Made by a program: the position numbers and the translations under genes. This document shows, one piece after another, positions 54,150 through 64,000 of a stretch of 64,000 nt of DNA. The first letter of the stretch is position 1, and every line of letters begins with the position of its first letter. The DNA is taken from the NCBI GenBank assembly GCA_026770025.1, contig JAMXDE010000036.1, positions 434,001 through 498,000 on the forward strand. Direction: 5' to 3'. The notes under the pieces were generated by a model that saw only the letters and a list, made by a program, of their open reading frames with translations, had not been told where the DNA came from and ran no database searches. This DNA comes from Craspedostauros australis. Its lineage: Eukaryota; Bacillariophyta; Bacillariophyceae; Mastogloiales; Achnanthaceae.

Positions 54150-55750
54150 GGTCATCTTGCGCTTTGCCTGTGTCTCTACGTCTCTGTCTGTTTTGTTCTT
54201 TTTGGTTCGATACGATTTAGCGTTTCTGTCTGTGCTTTCTGACGTTGCACGTATCACTACTTGGTAGGATTGGGCCCCCCAGTGTGTCACGTTTCCAAAC
54301 ACGATTTGTCGCAACAATACTGCAGGGACACGTACTACATAACGCGTACAAAATCGGTCGTGCGAAATCGGTCGTGCGAAATCCGTCACAACCCTCTTTC
54401 TCTTTGCCTGTGTCTCTACGTCTCTGTCTGTTTTGTTCTTTTTGGTTCGGTACGATTTAGCGTTTCTGTCTGTGCTTTCTGACGTTGAACGTATCACTAC
54501 TTGGTACGATTAGGCCTCTGTGTGTCACATCTCCGAGCACGGTTTGTCGCAACAATACTGCAGGGACACGTACTACATAGCGCGTACAAAATCGGTCGTG
54601 CACAATTCGTCACAATCCTCTTGCTCTTTGCCTGTGTCTTTACGTGTCTGTGTGTTTTGGTCTTTTTGGTTTGGTGCGATTTTGCGTGTCTGTCTGTGCT
54701 TGCATACGTTCCACGTATCACTACCTCGTACAATTGGGCCTCTGTGTGTCACATCTCCGAGCACGGTTTGTCGCAACAATACTGCAGGGACACGTACTAC
54801 ACAGCACGTCCAAATCGGTCGTGCACAATTCGTCACAATCCTCTTGCTCTTTGCCTGTGTCTTTACGTCTCTGTGTGTTTTGTTCTTTTTGGTTTGGTGC
54901 GATTTTGCGTGTCTGTCTGTGCTTGCATACGTTCCACGTATCACTACCTCGTACAATTGGGCCTCTGTGTGTCACATCTCCATGCATGGTTTGTTGCAAC
55001 AATACTACACAGACGTGACAGACACGTACTACATAGCGCGTACTACATAGCGCGTACAAAATCGGTCGTGCACAATCCGTCACAATCCTCTTGCTCTTTG
55101 CCTGTGTCTCTACGTCTCTGTCTGTTTTGTTCTTTTTGGTTCGGTACGATTTAGCGTTTCTGTCTGTGCTTTCTGACGTTGCACGTATCACTACTTGGTA
55201 CGATTAGGCCTCTGCGTGTCACACCTCCGAGCACGGTTTGTCGCAACAATACTGCAGGGACACGTACTACATAACGCGTACAAAATCGGTCGTGCACAAT
55301 CCGTCACAATCCGTCACAATCCTCTTGCTCTTTGCCTGTGTCTTTACGTCTCTGTGTGTTTTGTTCTTTTTGGTTCGGTGCGATTTAGCATGTCTGTCTG
55401 TGCTTTCTGACGTTGAACGTATCACTACTTGGTACGATTGGCCCTGTGTGCCATGTCTCTGTTCCCGGTTTGTTGCGGCAATACTGCACGGACGTGACAG
55501 ACACGTACTACATAGCGCTTACAAATTTGGTCGTGCACAAACCGACACGGTTCTCTTGCTCTTTATTTTCGTCTGTGTGTACCTGCCCTCTTCGTTTGGT
55601 ACGATTTAGCATGTCTGTCTGTGCTTTCTGACGTTGCACGTATCACTACTTGGTACGATTGGCCCTGTGTGCCATTTCTCTGTTCCCGGTTTGTTGCGGC
55701 AATACTGCACGGACGTGACAGACACGTACGAAATTGATCGGGCACAATCA
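54150..55750. repeat. Tandem satellite, about 230-bp unit, seven copies
   Basis: ACGTATCACTAC occurs seven times between 54249 and 55637 at 219-245 bp spacing. Each unit has CTTTGCCTGTGTCTxTACGT, TTTTGTTCTTTTTGGTT, a GTGTGxCAT block and CAATACTGCAGGGACACGTA. Later units are more diverged. It lies between the minisatellite and the transposase gene. No coding function is apparent. Confidence 0.93.
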
Positions 55751-56005
55751 AACACAGCATGTCCAATCCTCCTCTGTGTCTTTGAATGCAGGTCAATTTT
55801 GCCCAGGTCCAAACAGGCACAGACAGCCAACACCAAAAAGCGAAACATCATGCTCAATTGTGCATGTTATTGTGTGTTCTGAACAAACCAACAATAGCAG
55901 CACTTTCCCTGTATGTTTTCCTCTCTCTGTTGCTGAATTAGATATTCCTCTGCTTCATGCCACAATTTCGTTCTCCATCTTGTTCGTATACCAAGACACA
56001 TCAGA

Positions 56006-57045
56006 ATGTCATCAGACACAACCGAGACAACCATTGCATGCAAAGGCATGGAGCTTCTGGGCCAAGCAATTGATCCCAGACTCCAGACTTCACCACCATA
56101 TAGTGTGCAAACGTGTTTCCGAAGCAACTTTGGTACCCACACGAAAGTGGCAGCAATGGCATGGGATTTACTGAATGAGGAGGACTTGCTTCCCTTCAAT
56201 GCAACAATGGAACACCTATTGTGCGCTCTCATGTTTCTCAAACAATATCCGACATGGGGAGTGCTGGCTGGACAGATGGGAAAGGATGCAAAAACTGTAC
56301 AGAAGTGGACTTGGATTATGCTTCGTGCATTGGGACTCCTCAGCCGTGAACTTGTAAGTGCCACAACTTTGGAACATCATCCGCCAAACTGCAACACCCA
56401 CAATGCAATTGATCAGCCGCATACCTTGTCTCTCACAATCTCTGTCTTTTCCAATGTTGACACATGTTGATCCTATTGCAGATATGTTTTGAAGATCGAA
56501 GAATAGGATGCCCGCCAGGAACAACCACAATGACATCCGTGGATGGAACAGACTTCCCCATCATGGAGCCTACATTGTATGACCCGGGCTGGTATTCCCA
56601 CAAATTCCAAGCTGCCGGGCTCCGATACGAAACTTGTGTTTCCATTGCACAAGGGCACCTTGTGTGGGTGGACGGACCGTATCCTTGTGGGGAGTGGCCA
56701 GACATCAACATTTATCGGCGGAAGTTGCTACATGCGTTGGATCCTTTGGAACAGGTTGTTGCTGACCGTGGGTACAGAGGTGAGCAAAGCTGCTGCTTGG
56801 ATCGCACTCAACGCAATGGCGTGATTCGTGCACGCCATGAAACCGTACACAAAAGGTTCAAGAACTGGAAGTGCCTGAAGCAAAAATGGCGGCACTTACT
56901 GGAGAAGCACCAGTATGCAATGTACTCGGTAGCCGCAATCACGCAGTTGGAACTGAAGCATACAAATCCACTGTTTAACCTCACTGAAACGATGGGGATC
57001 ATCCAAGAGACAGATGATTGGTTGGATTCCCTGGTGGAACCATAG
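56006..57045 (+). CDS. PIF/Harbinger-type DDE transposase (HARBI1-like), 303 aa
   Basis: Exons 56006-56353 and 56482-57045 are joined by a 128-bp phase 0 intron (GTAAGT...TTGCAG); ATG start. The N-terminal part has a helix-turn-helix-like region (YPTWGVLAGQMGKDAKTVQKW). Exon 2 carries the catalytic DDE core: VDGTDFPIMEP (first Asp), VVADRGYRG (second Asp) and RARHETVHKRFKNWKC (Glu), in the spacing of DDE_Tnp_4 proteins. The enzyme would cut and paste an element with short inverted ends and a 3-bp target. The frame is intact and somewhat shorter than typical 350-450 aa proteins. The 913-aa gene diverges from it about 4 kb upstream. Confidence 0.88.
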
Positions 57046-57115
57046 GAATAAACAATAAGCACATTCAATAATCCATGAAACTTTAGAATAACAACAACAC
57101 CAAGTGCTTATCAAT

Positions 57116-57286
57116 TTATTTGTCACCGCAACTTCTGAAAAGATAGTGCAGTTGGCCGCACCAGCCGAGAAAGTATCGGAGACCAAACCAAGGTGGACTG
57201 GAGTAGCGATTCTGCTCTCCAAAGGTGAAGACAAGGACGAGGAAGAGGAGAAGCAACAGTGGCAATAACACTTTGTATGCCATCAT
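57116..57286 (-). CDS. Possible 56-aa membrane peptide
   Basis: A minus-strand ATG frame, converging on the transposase gene, starts MMAYKVLLPLLLLLFLVLVF, a strong hydrophobic helix, followed by a Trp/Cys-containing tail. It could be a small transposon-borne membrane protein or chance. Confidence 0.25.
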   Translation of the reverse strand: MMAYKVLLPLLLLLFLVLVFTFGEQNRYSSPPWFGLRYFLGWCGQLHYLFRSCGDK

Positions 57287-57319
57287 GATTGTGTTGTTGA
57301 CAAACACATGGAGGAACAA

Positions 57320-58430
57320 GAAAAAGCTGCTTTAACAACGTAAGAACAACAACCATGCATATATCCAGGTAGTTTTGGACTCCAGCATCAAACAAGTCTG
57401 GCACACCATACGATCGTTGAGGTTCATGGAGATGCGGCCAAGCTCCTTGGAGATGGGACCTAAGTCCTTGTCAAAACCCTCTGCATCCTGAAGCAAGGCG
57501 GCACTACAGCGAAGGAAGCAACTGCATGTCGACCAACATCATCAAAGAGTCTTGGAAAAGAGTGGGCTGAGATTGCCTGATATGGACAGCATGGTTGACA
57601 ATGTGGAGAATGCACAGTTGCAACCCTGCTGGATCATTGCAGCACCGCAAGCCCTTCCACTGGCAAGCCAAAGCGACACATGAGCCATGGCATGTGGAAT
57701 TACAACAATGGTCAAGCCCAAGTCACAAGCTCGAAAAGGAAGGCAAGTGCGGCATCATGACGAAGCGCATGAATGTCTATTGCTATGCCTTTGTAGACCT
57801 GCCTTGAAGATCTATGCGTTCCCACCCTGTGTAAGCGTGCTCAGCACCTACCAGGAACCTAGCCAATTCTAGCAGAGTGGGTGCTAGCCATGACACATGG
57901 CAAGCTGCATACAAAGGCCACAGTTTCTCCGGAGCATCCAGCATGGCTGCACGGTACACCATCTGCATCCAACATCCTCCAGCATCATCACACTCCCACC
58001 ATGCCTCATATGAGTCACTGCAACGGCAGTTGGTGCCACCACGCGTGTCTCCTGAGTGTACATTACATATGCAGTGGCATACACAATTGTATGCAACCAA
58101 ACAGCAAGGCAAGACCTACCTACGTTATCCGTTACCACTGAATAACTCATGTGTTGTAAATGCCGCAGGTATGCAAGCACCTGTGGCAAATAGTTATGGA
58201 TTATAGTCTATAGGGTACAATAACAACAGAAAAAGCACTGTACATTGCATGCAGGGGGAGGAAGAGAGAAGCAACTTGCATTATCAGTATGGTAGGCTGG
58301 ACTACAATTATTTGCTACAGGGAGGACCATGTGGAAGTGTGGATGGAAATTGCGGACGAAGTCGAGATGGATGATGGGCTTGTTGTCCCAAGTCCGAGAA
58401 CAGTTACAAATACACGAGGAAAGTAACAGC
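57320..58430. other. No gene seen
   Basis: Interior of the composite between the transposase and the right terminus; only short frames on both strands. Confidence 0.5.
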
Positions 58431-58553
58431 AAAACCTATGAAATGGCTGATTCCAACGAAGACCAAGAAAATTCGGAAAATGGCAACAATGGACCCACTT
58501 TCTATTCTTTCTGAGTCGCGATTCGAAAAAAACGCCGTTTTCCCTTCCCCCCC

Positions 58554-59542
58554 TTGGGTTGCGATGGCACTCCGAGGTCGTGCTCGGTTGGTCGATAGTT
58601 ATCCAGATCCACGATCGATCCAGAATCTTCGCCGTGTTTTGATTGAACGTAACACACAAGGAACATTGTTGAAAAAATGGCGCGCATGGTTCTTGGAGTC
58701 GTGATTGATTTGATTGAGGAACAAAATTCATTCACGACACAATTTGATCACTCTCAAGGTCACAAAGTATACGTGTCATTGGAATATTCCCACACGACGT
58801 TGTTGATGATGATTGTGATTATGATGATAATTATGATGACAATGGCTGTGCTCTCTCCGATGTGTCTGCGAGTGCGGAGCGAGGAAAGTCTCGAGAGAGT
58901 GATTTGCGGGCACGTTGACACCAACGGCTTGTTGTTCTTGGTCTCCTCAACTTCATGTCTGTTCGAATCCGTCTTTGTGCAGTGCCGAACGCACAGATCA
59001 GGCTCGCAGAACACTCAGGTTTAGCTGAACCAACCATGCAGATCAGACTCACAGAACTCTCAGGTTTTGCTGTGTCGTCTTTTTTAGGTGGTGTCTTTGC
59101 CTTCCCCCTTGGCGGTAGTTGCTCTGGTCCATTTTCGGCAGCGTGGATTTCGGGATACACGGCTCCATGGCAAGCATTGTTTGATGATGAACTCGCTGGA
59201 GTTGTTGCCTCTACTCCAAAGAGAGAGAGAGAGAGAGAATGAGAGAGCAAGAACGAGAGAGGGTGGGATTTTGTGTGCCTTGCCTGACACAATATCCACC
59301 ACCATCGTGTTTCGTCCACTCTGCTTTCGTCACATGGAATTCGAGACACGTTTCGCGTGGGTGTTCTCCAAACTTGGTTCTCCGGTTCAATTTTTCTGAG
59401 AGAGTCGTCTGAATCATTCTGAAATCTTTCTCCAACCACACAAAACACCGCGAGGAGAAGAACACAGAATGAATTCAGACGCTTGCGAGTTGGTAGGTGC
59501 TGCAAAGGAGAGACCTCAAGACACACAGAAGACGATCCTATC
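58554..59542. repeat. Intergenic with short tandem repeats
   Basis: Contains a GAT/ATG-rich simple repeat (58803-58850), two tandem copies of a roughly 54-bp unit (CAGATCAGxCTCxCAGAACxC, 58994-59075) and a GA microsatellite (59219-59240). The minus strand is open here for about 230 codons, but without a recognised domain. Confidence 0.6.
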
Positions 59543-60331
59543 TGTTGGAAATCCGGGGTTATAGTAGTAGACTAATCTGTTATCAGTCTGTACCATTTTA
59601 GAACTGTGAGCACAACATGCTCATCTCCTTTCGATTCCAATTCCAAAACAAGCATGGTCTGCAGTAGCCGTCCAAGGTTACACTCTTGGGCATGGCTCCC
59701 TTCATCTGCATCTGCATCTTGCGTTCATGGTGGTTCATCGCCTGCTTAGCTGCGCGTTGGAGAGCACCTACATTTGTCAAGTTCATACTCGTAGACCTGC
59801 GGGTACCTCTCCTTGGGTCTCACATCACCTCACTGGTCCCACTTCGGTTCATGTCATTTCAGTTCCTTCCTAGGGTCATCTTGATGGTTGCCTTTGAATC
59901 TTTGGAACTTATTGTCATCTGGATCGTGGTCTTGGGTGAATAGGGATTGCCTCTGTTTCACTTTCTCACATTAGATTCTCAGGGACGCATCGACTTGTCC
60001 AGATATATTGGTTGTCGCGCTCATTCGATTCACTTATGGGCTGGTGTGTTGCCGTTATCATAGATCTCTCGGTTCCCAACCGTTATCGGGACATGGCCAA
60101 GTAGGCCACTGGATGAGGGTGCTTGGATGTTGCATAAGACAGGTAAGGCCATTGGGCTGTCCGAGTGCAACTGATCGATTGCTAGGTTGCGGTTTGTCTG
60201 GGAGATGCTATTGAAGGTTGCAGCAATCATGGGTATCTTTGCGCATAATACCATTTCGGTTCCAGTCAGTCCCCGTGGGAGCTGCGGTAGAACAAGATAT
60301 CTTTGCAAAGTCGTACCCCCGATTCCTGACA
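59543..60331 (-). repeat. Solo LTR of the C-like family beside the CIA30-like gene
   Basis: Starts TGTTGGAAATCCGGGG and ends CCCGATTCCTGACA, with the internal AGAACTGTGAGCACAACAT block of element C's LTR. Near the end, the GGTATCTTxG...GTA segment is present twice (60232 and 60297) around an unrelated 55-bp stretch, a local duplication or insertion. No target duplication is visible. Its edge is 12 bp from the downstream ATG. Confidence 0.85.
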
Positions 60332-60343
60332 ACAACCAACACC

Positions 60344-60961
60344 ATGAAGATCTCCGTTGCTTCCGCCATCGCTGCCACCCTCATGGGCATGTTCTCCACC
60401 GCCAACGCCGACATCCTCTTGCAGGACTTCAGTAGCGGCGACAGCGGCTGGGAGGTGAAGACCGACGATGCCATCTATGCTGGAGAATCCGTGAGCAGCT
60501 TCTTTGCGGGAAGCGATCGTTCTTACTTCGATGGGATTGTCAGATACCAGCCATCCTTGAACGAACCAGGATTCGTCAAGATCATTGGCACCAAGTCCTT
60601 CCCCAACATCGCTGGCTGCGCTGCCATCGAGGTCACCATGGACTCCGTCGCCGGCTACAATGGATACTTCGTCGCCTTCGGAGATACTCCTCCTCATAAA
60701 TACATGCCATTTCCATTCGAGTACCGCGCCGCCATCCCTATCGCTGGACCAGGCCAGAACGGATACACCATCCCACTCTCCGAGTTCAGCAGTGACTGGT
60801 ACCATGCAACCGGCAGAATCTTCGATCCATGCTTCGCCTTCCCAAGTGTCTGCCCACCCCCAGCTGTGCTATCCAACATCCAGTTCATGGAGATCTGGGC
60901 CCAAGGAGTCGAGGGAGATTTCACCACTGATCTCTTCAGCATCAAGGCAGTCGGTTGTTAA
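60344..60961 (+). CDS. Secreted CIA30-like protein, 205 aa
   Basis: A single-exon gene with an ATG in good context (CAACACCATGA). Residues 1-22 are a signal peptide (MKISVASAIAATLMGMFSTANA). The rest reads as a CIA30/galactose-binding-like jelly roll: LQDFSSGDSGWEVKTDDA (the F-D/S-x-W start of the domain), GIVRYQP, EVTMDSVAGYNGYFVAFGD, IPLSEFSSDWY and IQFMEIWAQGVEGDFTTDLF near the C-terminus. CIA30 proteins assist complex I assembly; secreted single-domain relatives occur widely in algae, with unknown ligands. Four or five Cys could form disulfides. A solo LTR ends 12 bp upstream, so its 5' UTR and promoter may derive from it. Confidence 0.8.
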   Translation: MKISVASAIAATLMGMFSTANADILLQDFSSGDSGWEVKTDDAIYAGESVSSFFAGSDRSYFDGIVRYQPSLNEPGFVKIIGTKSFPNIAGCAAIEVTMDSVAGYNGYFVAFGDTPPHKYMPFPFEYRAAIPIAGPGQNGYTIPLSEFSSDWYHATGRIFDPCFAFPSVCPPPAVLSNIQFMEIWAQGVEGDFTTDLFSIKAVGC

Positions 60962-61649
60962 ATTGGCAGTCGTAGCCTCCGCCCTCTTCAAGTAGGGTTG
61001 TGGGCATGGATCCCGGTGCGCGAATTCAAGCAGGTCCTGCCAATGCCGACTGGATGATGATTGCAAACCTACCACATCATCAGACAGAATCGGTTGCTTT
61101 CATGCGGACTCGTGAACAGCAGCAGCAATACTCGTAGCCTTCGCGTGTCTACACTCCTTCTCGATAAAAACGTAAAGACCTAGTCTTTCACCACACAAAT
61201 CGCGTAGTGTCAAGTACACGCGTTGATAGAGTGGAGTATCGAGGCTTGGCTGAAGCAAACACGCGCTCCTATTTTGTATAGCTATTTGATAAATCAGCTT
61301 CGCTGATTGGAGGCACAAATTCAGTCGCTTTCTTGGCACTTTCCGTGATTGAATTATTTCTGGGACTGAGGTTTGAATTTCAAATTGTGTTGATGTTTGG
61401 TGTGGTGGTTGTTGTGGAGGCGGAACAACTCGTTCTGGACTTCCTTCAAGGGTTGGACAATCGAACGTGAGTATGATACGATCGATTATACTGTGAGTAC
61501 GAGTGCCCAATCTCGTTCATCCATCATCAAGGCATTCTGTAGTCCTATGGCAAGAGGATCCACACCATCACATCACGAACACGCTGCATCATTCATTCAC
61601 AACAGCTGTCGCCATCCCGTCGCACAAGTCCAACATCCGCAAGGCCACC
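60962..61649. other. Intergenic, no gene seen
   Basis: The region between the CIA30-like and CHMP7-like genes probably holds the 3' end of the former and the promoter of the latter. No clear motif. Confidence 0.5.
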
Positions 61650-63311
61650 ATGGCTGAGACTGAAACGAGCCTGCCAGGCAGTGCATCGATTCCATCTTCG
61701 TGGAGTGCTGCCCATGCAGCCTGCTGCATGCAACGCAAGTCCTTGACTGCGACACCCGGCGATGTGCTTGGCGGTCTTCCGGACGGGTCGGAGCTCTCTT
61801 GGAGCGTCCCGCAGCGAGACGATGTGATTGCACTTCCTGCCGTCAATGCATCCGGAGGTGGAGGGAAGGTTGCTGACGGTGATACCGATGGCAATGACGA
61901 TGATCGTACAAAGAGTGTCGCTGACCGCCGGCTATCCTCGGCCGCAGAAGCAGTTGCGGAGCAGTTGAGAATGATCAAAGCGAAAGCGCGAGAGCAGACC
62001 GAGCCATCGCTCAACACGCCGCCGCCCTCCAGCAAGTCCTCGTCGCTTACCTCGGGTCTGTTCTCCGTCGTCACCACTTTGTTGAGCCCTGTGACGTTGG
62101 CATACAACAGCGTCGGAAATCATTCCCGTCCGGGTTATGATGGCAATGATTATGACCATGCTGATGATGACTACTACAACCCGCCACCTGAATGGAGGCA
62201 GGAGGATGACGATGCACTGCAGCAACCAGATGATGGCGACAATGGAGCCATCCATTCTGCTCCTGCTCAGAATCGGTCACTCCCCCTGGATGCAGCTGTG
62301 ATCAATATCCAATTGCTCCAACGCTGCATGGAACAACTGCAACAGCAGGTGAGTGTCATGGATTGCGATGAGATCGGCATTCCGTTCAAGACGATGCTCC
62401 GTTTTCCATGCGAAGATCGCAATGATCCATCGCTGTGCTGGTCGCAGTGGTGCCACAATGCGGAATGTCCTTCGAGCCCATCAGGCCCTGACGAAGAGGA
62501 TGAACAGGAGGATCTCCTGCGGCATTTGAAGAGCAGCGATTTGGAGCTGCTCCTACACGTGTTCGAGGCACTCGGAATGGCCAAGATCATTCGCAGATCG
62601 CGAAGCGACGCAGGCAAGGACGATCTTGTCGTGCTGTGCAAGGATGCGTCGTGGGACGACGATCGTAATCAAGAGCAGCGCAATGAGCTCAACACGCTGT
62701 CAGAGACGGCGGTCGCCATGTTCGATCTCGAACGAGCGGCCGCATCATCTGAAGCGCAGGTGGATCGTTGGAATCAAGCGGCAGATGATTGCTATGACAA
62801 GGCACTGCAGTGCAAACGAGAAGGCAAGAAGCAGCAGGCGCTGTTCCAGCTCAAGCGCAAGGCCCTCTATCAGAACCGGGCGCATGAGATGGAATCCTCC
62901 ATCTTGAACTTGCACAGCACGCTTTCCGTGCTGCGTGGAGCGATCTCGACAAGAGCGGCGACTGCGGCTCTGAAGGGGACGGCCGAAACCCTCAAGCAGC
63001 TGCGAGAGAACAAGGGCATGACGACGGACGCGATTGACGACGTCTGCGTGGATTGGAAGGAGGAGATCGAGATGGTCGAAGCCGCTCAGGCAACCTTCCA
63101 GCAGTCCTCCTACTCGGCAGATGTCATCGATGAGGATGAGTTGATGGAAGAGTTGGAGAATCTCTCTCTGCATGATCCCGTGAAGGAAAGCGATGTGACA
63201 AGTGACAAGGCAGCGGATGATATCGTGCAATCTATGCCAGCATTGCACATTTCGGGGATGGAAGAATCGCCCAAGATGAAGCAGAAGAGCAAAGCATTGG
63301 TTGCCGCATAG
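61650..63311 (+). CDS. CHMP7-like ESCRT-III protein, 553 aa
   Basis: Start chosen at ATG 61650, in a strong context (GCCACCATGG); the frame is open further upstream but without ATG. The N-terminal half has low-complexity acidic segments. Residues about 190-320 contain a helical region matching the place of the CHMP7 winged-helix part (LLQRCMEQLQQQ, DLELLLHVFEALGMAKIIRR). Residues about 350-480 form a Snf7 domain: DKALQCKREGKKQQALFQLK, LYQNRAHEMESSIL, and KQLRENKGMTTDAIDDVCVD. The acidic C-terminus (DEDELMEELENLSL) is typical of ESCRT-III autoinhibitory tails. CHMP7 nucleates ESCRT-III at the reforming nuclear envelope and at endosomes. Single exon and apparently intact. Confidence 0.85.
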   Translation: MAETETSLPGSASIPSSWSAAHAACCMQRKSLTATPGDVLGGLPDGSELSWSVPQRDDVIALPAVNASGGGGKVADGDTDGNDDDRTKSVADRRLSSAAEAVAEQLRMIKAKAREQTEPSLNTPPPSSKSSSLTSGLFSVVTTLLSPVTLAYNSVGNHSRPGYDGNDYDHADDDYYNPPPEWRQEDDDALQQPDDGDNGAIHSAPAQNRSLPLDAAVINIQLLQRCMEQLQQQVSVMDCDEIGIPFKTMLRFPCEDRNDPSLCWSQWCHNAECPSSPSGPDEEDEQEDLLRHLKSSDLELLLHVFEALGMAKIIRRSRSDAGKDDLVVLCKDASWDDDRNQEQRNELNTLSETAVAMFDLERAAASSEAQVDRWNQAADDCYDKALQCKREGKKQQALFQLKRKALYQNRAHEMESSILNLHSTLSVLRGAISTRAATAALKGTAETLKQLRENKGMTTDAIDDVCVDWKEEIEMVEAAQATFQQSSYSADVIDEDELMEELENLSLHDPVKESDVTSDKAADDIVQSMPALHISGMEESPKMKQKSKALVAA

Positions 63312-63470
63312 GACACTATGTATGGTTCAGCAATAACCAACGAGTATGGTTGGTGTGATAGCAAAAACTCGATTCCTATTGAGCATTGAAGATCATAGAT
63401 CTCAACGTTGAGACATCAGATGGTTGGCGTATTTTGTGTCCTCCATGCGCCGAATGCAATCGTCATCAGT

Positions 63471-64000
63471 CTACAGGAATGGGAACAGCTTCTTTGGTTG
63501 CTCACCCTCCTTCTTGGCTCCAGACTTCTTCAACAGAGTCTCCAATTCATCAGTCTTGGCAGCAGCGGCCAGCTCAGCTGCAATGTAGGATGACATCGTG
63601 TGAGAGCATGAGCGAAACCCAAATTGCGCAGAGCGGGATCATCGCAGAACGACGCCGATTTGATTTTTGCGTCATGATTGTAACAGTATCCACAAGATGC
63701 AAAGAAGGCGACGCCGTGTGAGTGGTTGCACGAAACGAACATCATCCTGCGGCACTCAGGGCGAAGTATATTATCACGAGAGCAGCAACATTCCTCGACC
63801 ACATACTCGTATCAAACGAGCACACATTGTTGGCAGTGCGTGATGTGACATGTCTTGCAGTGCGAGTTCACATCGCATTTGCATTCATTCAACGCCGATG
63901 TGCTTGAAAGATGCTGCAGGCAACATCGTTGCCCTTACCATATCCACCCAGGCACTGTCCTCCGATGAAGATCTTTGGAAGGGACGTGGCGCCGCTGTCG
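63471..64000 (-). CDS. Glutaredoxin-domain protein, C-terminal two exons (partial)
   Basis: Minus strand, entering from the right edge. The exon 64000-63939 reads SGATSLPKIFIGGQCLGGY with the cis-Pro (SLP) and the FIGG motif of glutaredoxins. A 361-bp phase 1 intron (GTAAGG...TTGCAG, 63938-63578) leads to exon 63577-63471. Joined in frame it gives AELAAAAKTDELETLLKKSG, the usual C-terminal helix, then a basic tail and stop at 63471. The CxxC/CxxS active site lies beyond the window, so class cannot be told. Glutaredoxins reduce disulfides or carry Fe-S clusters using glutathione. Confidence 0.8.

Larger units (their letters stand above)
48668..58553. mobile_element. Candidate 9.9-kb PIF/Harbinger-type composite transposon
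   Basis: The left edge (48668-48705) GGGGGGAAGGGAAAACGTCG, then TTTTTTGCGAATTACGAC, is inverted at the right edge (58522-58553: CGCCGTTTTCCCTTCCCCCCC in two parts). TTG(G) flanks both G/C runs, a possible 3-4 bp target duplication; the exact end is blurred by G9 versus C7. Inside are a PIF/Harbinger DDE transposase (56006-57045), a divergently oriented 913-aa gene (51977-49094), an 80-bp minisatellite and a 230-bp satellite. Two divergent genes are the usual PIF/Harbinger plan, but nearly 10 kb is large. The alternative is two unrelated copies of a terminus. Confidence 0.6.

Noticed and set aside
54245..55860. Long overlapping frames with Cys- and Phe-rich translations
   Set aside because: They follow the 230-bp satellite and repeat with it; composition, not coding, explains them.
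58831..59526. 231-codon minus-strand frame
   Set aside because: Contains a short tandem repeat and a GA microsatellite, has no start context and no domain; kept only as repeat annotation.
61503..61649. Extended N-terminus of the CHMP7-like protein
   Set aside because: The open frame begins with GTG and lacks ATG until 61650, which has a strong initiation context.

Overview
This is a eukaryotic window. Several genes carry short introns (113, 128 and 142 bp; a few are longer) with GTAAGT-type donors. The signature mobile elements are Ty1/copia retrotransposons of the kind described from diatoms (CoDi type). Together with an ESCRT-III CHMP7-like gene, a CIA30-like secreted protein and a glutaredoxin, this points to a diatom or close stramenopile relative. 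That is inference; no marker gene settles the species. No tRNA, rRNA, CRISPR or bacterial feature was seen.

Layout. (1) 1-13975: copia element A on the minus strand, running off the left edge. It has lost its protease, carries a frameshift and is split by a second LTR element (C, 2596-9426) with matching 703-bp LTRs and a 6-bp target duplication. (2) 13982-17330: first copy of a duplicated segment holding a four-exon gene for a secreted/type I membrane protein with a cytoplasmic EF-hand. (3) 17407-18190: solo LTR. (4) About 18915-26132: a broken CoDi-type copia pol gene interrupted by two related DNA transposons that share termini and a 4-bp ATAT target duplication. The larger one encodes an 812-residue protein, probably its transposase. 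(5) 26340-27758: a small element with 19-bp terminal inverted repeats and an internal 59-bp palindrome. (6) About 28256-28862: solo LTR. (7) 28955-38206: copia element B, complete and apparently intact, with 753-bp LTRs that look identical, a 5-bp target duplication and one 2395-codon gag-pol frame. (8) 38245-41668: second copy of the duplicated segment. (9) 41700-43457: copia fragment and a solo LTR. (10) 44054-47929: a broken or multi-exon minus-strand gene with a P-loop NTPase core resembling Crinkler/RHS-type proteins. (11) 48668-58553: a candidate 9.9-kb PIF/Harbinger-type composite with inverted termini, a 303-aa DDE transposase, a divergent 913-aa gene and two large tandem arrays. (12) 59543-60331: solo LTR ending 12 bp before the start of a CIA30-like gene, then the CHMP7-like gene and the last exons of a glutaredoxin gene.

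The host genes show no shared pathway. The region is a transposon nest between a duplicated surface-protein gene and a small run of ordinary genes on the right. The most interesting signals are: apparent diversifying change confined to the ectodomain of the duplicated gene; the ATAT-target DNA transposon pair; the large Harbinger-like composite; and intact element B, whose LTRs carry E2F-like sites and whose Gag has a conserved hydrophobic hairpin.
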